Shown: positions 1-5,300 of the stretch, one piece after another
How positions within the stretch are numbered: the first letter of the stretch is position 1
Layout: each line of letters starts with the position of its first letter
From: Deltaproteobacteria bacterium
GTDB taxonomy: Bacteria > Desulfobacterota > GWC2-55-46 > S146-73
Direction of reading: 5' to 3'
DNA length: 5,637 bases
Assembly: GCA_015492355.1 (NCBI GenBank)
Contig: WGFF01000024.1
Coordinates: forward strand, 1 to 5,637
The notes under the pieces: model-generated
Databases searched by the model: none
What the model was told of the DNA's origin: nothing
Seen by the model: the letters and a program-made list of their open reading frames with translations, nothing else
Made by a program: the position numbers and the translations under genes

Positions 1-632
1 AATATATATATCCTGCCACCCAGGGTGTCCAGGGCATATACGTATCCCCTTTCGTCCACCCTTACATCGGTAAAACCGAAGAACCCCTCGTCATCCACCA
101 CAGTTATCTCCCTTTTAAAGACACCCGCACCATCCACAACAAGGATTCTCTTGTTGAGTTTATCTATGATGTAGAGCAAGCCCTGTTCATCTATAGCGAT
201 CCTTCCTGGCACGAACATCTCTTTACCCTTCGGTACACCTGTAAGGAGAAAGGGCTCTATGAGTTTGTTCTTTATGTCAACGAACAGTATCTTTCCCTTT
301 GCCCCATCCACCACAAAGAAGTGCCCTGCCTTGTTTTTAACCATACCCATTGGTAGCTCGATATTGTCGTGAGAGAGCTCAGCAAGGAACTTGTACTCCT
401 TGTCGAAGGATAGAAGCCTTTTGTTCCCACTATCTGCCACATAGAGCCTGTTCTTTATCTCATCGAAGAACAGCCCCGAGGGTTGATCGAGCCTCCCCAT
501 AATCTCATCGCCCACTATAACACCAAGGGTGTTCACAGGGATGTTCCTTACAGCAAGGCATGGGGGACTGAGCCACAGTGTGAATGAAAGGCTCAGTACG
601 ACTACAAGCAGTCCTTTTCTCTTTTTGATCAT
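1..632 (-). CDS. Secreted NHL-repeat beta-propeller protein (5' part; runs off left edge)
   Basis: The frame is open from ATG 632-630 to the window edge: 210 codons without a stop, so the C-terminus is missing. The ATG overlaps the TGA of the 16-heme cytochrome gene (ATGA, 4 nt), which suggests translational coupling; no strong Shine-Dalgarno is visible. The protein starts with a Sec signal (MIKKRK, then a hydrophobic stretch, likely cleavage after CLA at residue 27). NHL-type blades follow: about 50-83 (QPSGLFFDEIKNRLYVADSG), 93-123 (LPMGMV...FFVVDG), 141-176 (VPGRIAIDEQGLLYIID) and 186-210 (DVRVDERGYVYALD). The recurring pattern is P.G, an acidic turn, then LYV(A/I)D, as in six-bladed NHL propellers. 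Such proteins are non-enzymatic binding scaffolds in many cases. Position directly behind two multiheme cytochromes suggests a periplasmic or surface partner for them; this is inference. A lyase-like NHL enzyme cannot be excluded without the C-terminus. Confidence 0.88.
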   Translation of the reverse strand, partial: MIKKRKGLLVVVLSLSFTLWLSPPCLAVRNIPVNTLGVIVGDEIMGRLDQPSGLFFDEIKNRLYVADSGNKRLLSFDKEYKFLAELSHDNIELPMGMVKNKAGHFFVVDGAKGKILFVDIKNKLIEPFLLTGVPKGKEMFVPGRIAIDEQGLLYIIDKLNKRILVVDGAGVFKREITVVDDEGFFGFTDVRVDERGYVYALDTLGGRIYI

Positions 633-1861
633 ACCTGGTGACACTGGATACATAGTTCCCTGTCCTTTTCAAGTCTTAATATAAATTCCTCTGGTGAACC
701 CATGGGATTGTGACAGGTACTACAGGTCATCGGTAGTCTGGAGCGTGGATCTATTATCTTCTCACCGATAGGATGTGTGAATGTCCCCTGTGTTGGATGA
801 CACTCTGCTGTGGAGCATGTATTCCCACCCGCAGCGAGGAAGAACTGGTTGTCAGAACCATGGGATGTATGACACGTGGTACACCTGTTGAGCTTTGGAT
901 GTGTGTAATTACTGTTTGCTACATAGTATTTTGTATCCATGTGACAGCTGTAACAGACCCTCTCTTCCCTATCCTTCATGAGGTGCTTTACATCAGAGGC
1001 ATGGGGGTTGTGGCAGTTGGTGCAGACAAGGTTGTCCTTTCCCGGTATTAGATGACTGTTTATCCTGTTAAAGCTTGCCATTACAGAGTTATGACATTCG
1101 GTGCAGAGGTCTGTATCTGTCCTGGATACTATCTTACCGGTACCATCCTCGCCGTGGCATACAGCACAGTTCTTTTCTTCAAACGGTTTATGGAGTGATG
1201 CCTTAAGCAGGGCTGGCCTATCAGATGAGTGTGGGCTATGACACCCCACACAATCAGACCCCTCTGCCTCATAGGCGCACGCCCTTGCAGATAGGTTCGA
1301 AGGGTTGTAATGACAGTCACTGCATAGAGAGGTTCTGTCCTTTACAAGGAGCCCAACAGACCCTGAAGAATGTGGGTCGTGACATACAGTACAGTTATGT
1401 CTTTTTACCTCTGGGTGGACATTCTCTTTAGCGAGTATCTCCTCCTCTTTGTGGCATTTGAAACACGACCTTCCACCCCTGTCCATAAGGAGCCCCTTGT
1501 AGTCCGATGAATGGGCATCGTGGCATACAAGGCATTTGCCCTCTGCCACAGGCTCGTGTACGGTCTCACCTGTGAACCCCTTGTCTGGTTCATGACATCT
1601 GGAACAGAGCCTTCCATCCCTGTCCTCCAGGAGTCCGCTGTGTCTGGATACATGGGGATTGTGACAGGCAGTACACTTTCCCTCCTTTACTGGGAGATGG
1701 ACAGACTCCCTTTCTGTGAGTGCCTTAGTCTCGGAATGACACTCCATGCACAGGCTGGAGGTGTCCATGACCTCCCTTCCATGGGCGTGGGTATACAGCA
1801 CCACGACCACTGCGATCAGAGGGAAGAGAAGCAATAGCAAGGCTCTCATATCCTTTTTCAT
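629..1861 (-). CDS. Secreted 16-heme c-type cytochrome (doubled CXXCH family)
   Basis: Residue numbers here count the GTG at 1903 as 1; subtract 14 for the start chosen. The protein has 15 CXXCH sites (first Cys at 52, 77, 100, 124, 147, 171, 194, 218, 246, 267, 294, 317, 341, 394, 418) and one CX4CH (363-369, CSTAECH), so up to 16 covalent hemes at about one per 24 residues. Paired sites follow the doubled-CXXCH pattern H.PV..G.C..CH.PH.S. The ATG at 1861 is preferred because it gives a compact Sec signal (MKKDMRALLLLLFPLIAVVVV, likely cut near AHG at 40-42) and lies 11 nt after the preceding stop. GTG 1903 has a purine-rich GAGGAGAGGAA upstream but adds an acidic N-extension and a 31-nt overlap; ATG 1867 is also possible. 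The likely role is electron transfer in the periplasm or outside the cell. Oddities are Met401 replacing the usual His (CHNPMGS) and a non-heme Cys209. The final codons overlap the NHL gene. Confidence 0.93.
   Translation of the reverse strand: MKKDMRALLLLLFPLIAVVVVLYTHAHGREVMDTSSLCMECHSETKALTERESVHLPVKEGKCTACHNPHVSRHSGLLEDRDGRLCSRCHEPDKGFTGETVHEPVAEGKCLVCHDAHSSDYKGLLMDRGGRSCFKCHKEEEILAKENVHPEVKRHNCTVCHDPHSSGSVGLLVKDRTSLCSDCHYNPSNLSARACAYEAEGSDCVGCHSPHSSDRPALLKASLHKPFEEKNCAVCHGEDGTGKIVSRTDTDLCTECHNSVMASFNRINSHLIPGKDNLVCTNCHNPHASDVKHLMKDREERVCYSCHMDTKYYVANSNYTHPKLNRCTTCHTSHGSDNQFFLAAGGNTCSTAECHPTQGTFTHPIGEKIIDPRSRLPMTCSTCHNPMGSPEEFILRLEKDRELCIQCHQV
1154..1324 (-). repeat. Three-heme PFE module, copy 3 (16-heme cytochrome, hemes 7-9)
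   Basis: Residues 194-250 (GTG 1903 numbering) run CSDCH, ARACAYEAEGSDCVGCHSPHSS, then SLHKPFEEKNCAVCH. The His found after Ala in the other two copies (NAHFN, KAHGN) is absent; the local residues are Ala-Cys, with Cys209 not in a heme motif. Confidence 0.75.
1532..1555 (-). repeat. 24-nt perfect repeat, copy in the 16-heme cytochrome
   Basis: This block is identical over 24 nt to 2281-2304. It encodes EPVAEGKC before heme 4. All eight codons are shared, including the synonymous positions. Confidence 0.85.
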
Positions 1862-1872
1862 AACCATTTCTG

Positions 1873-3831
1873 TTATTGGATCTTTTGATGGCACCTGTTG
1901 CACTTCCTCTCCTCAAAGGGTTTGTGCATCACCTTGTGTAACAACTGCTTGGATTTACTTGCATGGGGCTCATGACAGCCGAGACAATATGAGCCCTCTG
2001 CTGGTATGTTGCCATGGGCTTTGAGGAATTGCGGTGTAGATTGATCTTTGTGGCAATCCCTGCAAAGGTCCTCACTCTTTACAGTGAGGAGTTTTTTGAT
2101 ATCACTGTAATGAGCCCTGTGGCAGACGTTGCATCCCTGTTTATCGACGGGTTTGTGGACGAAGACCTCCTTTCCATCTATCCTCTCTTTGATATCCTTA
2201 TGACAGGTAAGACACAGGCTTTTAATGGGTCTGGGCAGTGCCCATTTAAGTTTGCTCCCGTGGGGCAGATGGCAGTATGTGCATTTGCCCTCTGCCACAG
2301 GCTCATGGTCGTACTGTGTTATATTCAAGCCTATGGATACATCCTTGTGGCATCTGTAGCACAGGTCTTTACCCTCTTCTATCAACTGCTTGGTGTTGTT
2401 GCTTGCATGGGCATCATGGCAGGAAAGACACCTTCCCTCTGCGAAGACCTTGTGAGAACCTTCGAGATCGAGTAGCCTTTTGAGATTGGAATGGCACTTA
2501 AGACAGAGATCTCCTGTTTCTGCCTTGAGGAGTTTTTGTATCTCTGTTCCATGGGGATTGTGACACGCTGTGCACAGCCCCTCTTTTACTAAGGGATGCC
2601 TTGTAACCTTTGCAAAGTTCCTTTTCTCTTTGCTGTGGCAACTGTAGCACAGCTCCTTTTCTGCGGACAGGAGGGTAAACTTATTGTCTGTTGCATGGGG
2701 ATCATGGCATATAACGCACCTGTCCTCACCCACAGGCACGTGGGTGACCTCTTTTAGGAAGTCTTCTCTTTTGTGGCAGTTGTAACACAGCGAAGCCCCA
2801 CTTGCCTTGAGCCCCTTCTGTATATCCGAGGCATGAGGGTCGTGACACCCTGAGCATGTACCCTTGGATATGGCGGAGTGGAGATACCTCTTGTCCGTCA
2901 TCTTTTTCTCCTCGCTGTGACAGCTGAAACACAGGGGATTTTCCTCTTCCACAAGTTCGTTTTTCTGATCTGATGTATGGGGATTGTGGCAGGTGGTGCA
3001 CTTGCCATCCGAAACGGGTGAGTGTACCATTGCCTTTTTAAATTCCTTTTCTTCCTTACTATGGCATGTATAGCAGAGTTTATCGGCAGAAGGGGTCGTA
3101 CCGAGTGGGTCTGGGGAATCTGGTGGATTGTGACAGCTAGTACAGTCCCTCTGTTCAAAGGGCGGATGACTGTACAGGCGGACGAGCCTTTTGCCATCGG
3201 ATGAATGTGGTGTATGACAGCCCAGACAATCCGTGCCCTCGACCTGATAGTTGAAGTGGGCGTTTACAAATTCGGGCGAGTCTGTACTGTGACATCTCTT
3301 GCATAATACGTTTCCCCTGTCGAGGAGGTTGTATGGATGTTCGGATGAATGGGGGTCATGACAGTTACTACAGCCCTCTGTGACCGCCTGATGAATGGTC
3401 TTCTTCTCAAAATCTGCCTGCTCGTGACACCTGTAGCACGTCTCGTTACCCCTGTATCGTAAAAGCCCCTTTGCCTCCTTTACCCTGTAGGATGAATGTG
3501 GGTCATGACACTCAAGACATAGACCCTTCTTAAGGGGTGTGTGTAGATTCGCCTTCTCGAGCCTCGGTCTGTCCTTTTCATGACACTGATAGCATAGCCC
3601 TGCATCGTGCTGTTTGAGTTTCAGCACACCTATGAGACCATGTGGCAGGTGGCAGGCTTCGCAGTTCTTGTCAGCAACGGGTTTATGGAGCCTCCCTTCG
3701 CTGTATGTGGCGAATTCCTTTTGATGGCAATCTACACAGGACTTTTTAATGACCCGTGGTGTTACACACCCCGCAAGGACGAACAATATGAATACAATAG
3801 ATACCGATAGATACCACCTGGTAGATAGCAA
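1873..3831 (-). CDS. 26-heme c-type cytochrome, predicted lipoprotein (doubled CXXCH family)
   Basis: Residue numbers count an in-frame ATG at 3879 as 1; subtract 16 for the start chosen. There are 26 CXXCH sites, first Cys at 48, 73, 96, 121, 148, 170, 193, 218, 246, 269, 294, 317, 342, 365, 388, 411, 436, 459, 484, 507, 533, 556, 583, 606, 632 and 660, with spacing mostly 23-25. Alternate sites are followed by (D/N/L)PH(S/A/G). TTG 3831 is preferred because AAGGAGG sits 6 nt upstream, just after the foldase stop. GTG 3834 is the close alternative; ATG 3879 lacks a Shine-Dalgarno and overlaps the foldase by 35 nt. The N-terminus is a lipoprotein signal (YLSVSIVFILFVLAGC, lipobox Cys38, +2 Val), which suggests an outer-membrane-anchored electron-transfer protein; inner or outer face is unknown. 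All Cys other than Cys38 belong to heme sites. It is a paralog of the 16-heme cytochrome encoded next, with ten extra C-terminal hemes. Confidence 0.94.
   Translation of the reverse strand: MLSTRWYLSVSIVFILFVLAGCVTPRVIKKSCVDCHQKEFATYSEGRLHKPVADKNCEACHLPHGLIGVLKLKQHDAGLCYQCHEKDRPRLEKANLHTPLKKGLCLECHDPHSSYRVKEAKGLLRYRGNETCYRCHEQADFEKKTIHQAVTEGCSNCHDPHSSEHPYNLLDRGNVLCKRCHSTDSPEFVNAHFNYQVEGTDCLGCHTPHSSDGKRLVRLYSHPPFEQRDCTSCHNPPDSPDPLGTTPSADKLCYTCHSKEEKEFKKAMVHSPVSDGKCTTCHNPHTSDQKNELVEEENPLCFSCHSEEKKMTDKRYLHSAISKGTCSGCHDPHASDIQKGLKASGASLCYNCHKREDFLKEVTHVPVGEDRCVICHDPHATDNKFTLLSAEKELCYSCHSKEKRNFAKVTRHPLVKEGLCTACHNPHGTEIQKLLKAETGDLCLKCHSNLKRLLDLEGSHKVFAEGRCLSCHDAHASNNTKQLIEEGKDLCYRCHKDVSIGLNITQYDHEPVAEGKCTYCHLPHGSKLKWALPRPIKSLCLTCHKDIKERIDGKEVFVHKPVDKQGCNVCHRAHYSDIKKLLTVKSEDLCRDCHKDQSTPQFLKAHGNIPAEGSYCLGCHEPHASKSKQLLHKVMHKPFEERKCNRCHQKIQ
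1888..2064 (-). repeat. Three-heme PFE module, copy 2 (26-heme cytochrome, hemes 24-26)
   Basis: Residues 606-664 run CRDCH, KAHGNIPAEGSYCLGCHEPHAS, then LLHKVMHKPFEERKCNRCH, four residues before the stop. It matches copy 1 in spacing (26 and 28 residues against 25 and 28) and in the EG..CLGCH and H.PFE..C landmarks. The protein therefore ends on the module that lies internally elsewhere. Confidence 0.75.
1904..1914 (-). promoter_or_regulatory. Possible ribosome binding site for an alternative GTG start of the 16-heme cytochrome
   Basis: GAGGAGAGGAA on the minus strand directly precedes GTG 1903, with an AGGAG core about 5 nt away. However, it also encodes the conserved EERK of the PFE module of the upstream gene, so its purine richness may be incidental. 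Confidence 0.3.
2281..2304 (-). repeat. 24-nt perfect repeat, copy in the 26-heme cytochrome
   Basis: This block is identical over 24 nt to 1532-1555. It encodes EPVAEGKC before heme 21. The preceding His codon differs (CAT here, CAC in the other copy), which marks the end of identity. Confidence 0.85.
3130..3303 (-). repeat. Three-heme PFE module, copy 1 (26-heme cytochrome, hemes 7-9)
   Basis: Residues 193-250 (ATG 3879 numbering) run LC..CH, then NAHFNYQVEGTDCLGCHTPHSS, with the third heme in SHPPFEQRDCTSCH. The third site is followed by NPPD rather than .PH, and a Pro-rich loop leads to the next heme. The same layout recurs at 1888-2064 and 1154-1324. Confidence 0.75.
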
Positions 3832-3837
3832 CACAAA

Positions 3838-3843
3838 CCTCCT
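3838..3843 (-). promoter_or_regulatory. Ribosome binding site AGGAGG for the 26-heme cytochrome
   Basis: Read on the minus strand, AAGGAGG follows the foldase stop codon (TAA, 3847-3845) at once. AGGAGG lies 6 nt before TTG 3831 and 3 nt before GTG 3834. It is the only strong Shine-Dalgarno in this junction and decides the start against the upstream ATG at 3879. Confidence 0.75.
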
Positions 3844-3844
3844 T

Positions 3845-5299
3845 TTAACTGCCCTCGATCCTTTTGAGTTCCTCTTCATTGATATCTATTGATACGGTCT
3901 CTCTGAGCTTCTCGATGTACTCCTTTATAAATTCCTCGAACCTCTCCCTGTACAGTTTGGTGAGGATAGTCTTTCTGACCTTCTCTATGGGCATGTAGTC
4001 ACCCTTTCTGAGCCCCCTGAACTCAAATATTGCGTATCCCTTCATGAAGGGAAAGGGACCATATACCTCGCCTTCCTTTGCTTCATAGGCGACTTTTTGA
4101 AACCCCTCGGGCAGTCTGTTCAGCACAACCCAGCCCATGTTACCACCGCTCTTTGCGGTACTGGTATCAAGGGACCTTGTCCTTGCAAGATATGGGAAAT
4201 CCGCACCATTTTTAAGCTCGTTGTACACGCTCTCAGCCTCTTTCTTGCTCTCCAGAAAGATGATACCCACATTTACTATATCAAATTCCTTAAAGTTTTC
4301 ACGATTTTTATTATAATACTCTACCACCTCATCCTCTTCCACCTTGATGGATGGCATGATGACCTTTGCCTTGAAGAGCTCAATGAGCAGACGCTCTCTG
4401 TACCTTTTTATCCTTCTTCCTATGTCCTTTTCCACCTCCTGGTAGTTCTTGCCGATAGCCTCTAAGTCGAGTAATTTCCTTATGATTAGTCTATCGAGTA
4501 TCTCCCCCTTTTTGTCCTTCCTTTCATCCTTCTTTACGCCTTTGAGGAGTTCCACAACCTCGCTTGCAAGTATGGGCTCACCGTTTACTTCTGCAACAAC
4601 ATTGTCAGTAAAGTCTGAATCATCCAGGGGGATGGCATCTAAAACATCCCTGTTTATCTTGATCCTTGCCTTCTTGCGGAGTCTGGCAAAATACTCCTCT
4701 TCCCTTTCCTTCACCTTCTCGTTGAATATGGTCCTCCTTACCGATTCCAGCTCCTGGGGGGTCATCTCTTCCAGTTTCTTGTCTTTGTAAAGCTCCTTGT
4801 ACTTCTCCTCTATCTCCTTCTTATCTATCTTTATCTTGTCGAATATCTCCTCCTGCCTGAGTTTCTGGAGGAAGAGGTTCAGGGAATAGTTCTTGTAATT
4901 CCTCAAAAAGAAGGGGTCCTTGTCCAGTTCGAAGTTTTCCGCCTCTATGACCATGAGTTTCTGATCGATGAGTTCGTCGAGGAATTTCCTGTAGTCCTGC
5001 TTTTTGAACGAGTGTTGTTCCGATAGCGCCTTACCCACCCTGCTACTCATGTGGAGTTTGTTCACCTCTTCCACGAAGTCATCCATGGTGATGACCTTGT
5101 CCCCCACCTTGACAAGATAGTCCTTCTTGCTCGTGAAGGGCCAGAATCCATGGGAGTGGTGTGGGACAAAAAGAAGCCCTGCTGTCACGACCAATAGTAA
5201 AAGTAGCCGGTATCTATGATAAAAACCCCTGTGCTTCAACTCGCTCTTCCCCGGTTTTTCGTCTCTGAGTTCCTCAATTTTTATTCGGCAGTTTTTCAT
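3845..5299 (-). CDS. SurA/PrsA-like periplasmic foldase with C-terminal parvulin-type domain
   Basis: This 484-residue protein is predicted to be an exported or membrane-anchored chaperone. A hydrophobic segment at 31-46 (RLLLLLVVTAGLLFVP) follows a long basic N-region. ATG 5299 lies 1 nt after the preceding stop. An in-frame TTG at 5239 (residue 21), with purine-rich GGGGAAGAG upstream, would give a more usual signal peptide. Two SurA_N-like modules are visible: 62-122 (VGDKVITMDDFVEEVN ... LDELIDQKLMVIEAE) with a charged helical region to about 215, and 236-320 (AEVNGEPILASEVVEL ... LDRLIIRKLLDLEA). A parvulin domain spans about 338-430, including SLDTSTAKSGGNMGW, EGF.KVAYEAKEGEV.GP and GYAIFEF. 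The two histidines usual in parvulin active sites are not at the expected places (VNVGIIF, GYAIFEF), so isomerase activity is doubtful and a chaperone role more likely. Its place before two large cytochromes suggests it assists their folding or export. Confidence 0.9.
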   Translation of the reverse strand: MKNCRIKIEELRDEKPGKSELKHRGFYHRYRLLLLLVVTAGLLFVPHHSHGFWPFTSKKDYLVKVGDKVITMDDFVEEVNKLHMSSRVGKALSEQHSFKKQDYRKFLDELIDQKLMVIEAENFELDKDPFFLRNYKNYSLNLFLQKLRQEEIFDKIKIDKKEIEEKYKELYKDKKLEEMTPQELESVRRTIFNEKVKEREEEYFARLRKKARIKINRDVLDAIPLDDSDFTDNVVAEVNGEPILASEVVELLKGVKKDERKDKKGEILDRLIIRKLLDLEAIGKNYQEVEKDIGRRIKRYRERLLIELFKAKVIMPSIKVEEDEVVEYYNKNRENFKEFDIVNVGIIFLESKKEAESVYNELKNGADFPYLARTRSLDTSTAKSGGNMGWVVLNRLPEGFQKVAYEAKEGEVYGPFPFMKGYAIFEFRGLRKGDYMPIEKVRKTILTKLYRERFEEFIKEYIEKLRETVSIDINEEELKRIEGS

Positions 5300-5300
5300 T

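Larger units (their letters stand above)
638..1750 (-). repeat. Tandem heme-binding repeats of the 16-heme cytochrome
   Basis: The coding sequence is a degenerate tandem array with one heme site about every 72 nt, organised as pairs of about 141 nt. Spacings between successive heme Cys in residues are 25, 23, 24, 23, 24, 23, 24, 28, 21, 27, 23, 24, 22, 31, 24. The departures from 23-25 fall around hemes 8-11 (the PFE module and the loop behind it) and between the CX4CH site and heme 15. Confidence 0.85.
1888..3738 (-). repeat. Tandem heme-binding repeats of the 26-heme cytochrome
   Basis: This is a degenerate tandem array of 26 heme sites. Residue spacings are 25, 23, 25, 27, 22, 23, 25, 28, 23, 25, 23, 25, 23, 23, 23, 25, 23, 25, 23, 26, 23, 27, 23, 26, 28. 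The unit is a pair: an LC..CH site, then about 15-20 residues with an H.PV or similar His, then G.C..CH.PH.S. Similarity between units is clear in protein but diverged in DNA, so the array is old overall. Confidence 0.85.

Noticed and set aside
1..20. AT-alternating stretch at the left edge as an origin or promoter element
   Set aside because: It encodes RIYI at the end of the visible part of the NHL frame; nothing supports a regulatory role.
1873..1903. The two cytochrome genes as one gene split by a frameshift
   Set aside because: The downstream protein has its own hydrophobic export signal, and its heme sites align from the first heme of the upstream protein rather than continuing it. The upstream protein ends naturally just after a complete PFE module.
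2014..2475. Plus-strand open frames over the cytochrome genes (also 773-1051, 1225-1431, 1511-1837, 1746-2024, 3607-3810)
   Set aside because: They lie antisense to the heme repeats; their composition simply mirrors the TGY-CAY codons of CXXCH and they show no conserved domain or plausible start signal.
638..3738. CRISPR-like or other non-coding regularly spaced repeats (recurring GGGGATTGTGACA and GGATGAATG words)
   Set aside because: The periodicity is in whole codons within open frames and encodes CHNPH and PHSS of heme motifs. There are no constant repeats with unique spacers.
3845..3879. ATG 3879 as start of the 26-heme cytochrome with a 35-nt overlap
   Set aside because: No Shine-Dalgarno precedes it, whereas an AGGAGG follows the foldase stop and is well placed for TTG 3831 (or GTG 3834). 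It remains possible because the longer basic N-region would also work as a signal peptide.
4097..4790. Plus-strand open frames over the foldase gene (4097-4465 and 4449-4790)
   Set aside because: Their Ser/Leu/Phe-rich products are the antisense of Lys/Glu-rich helices in the foldase. No domain is recognisable.
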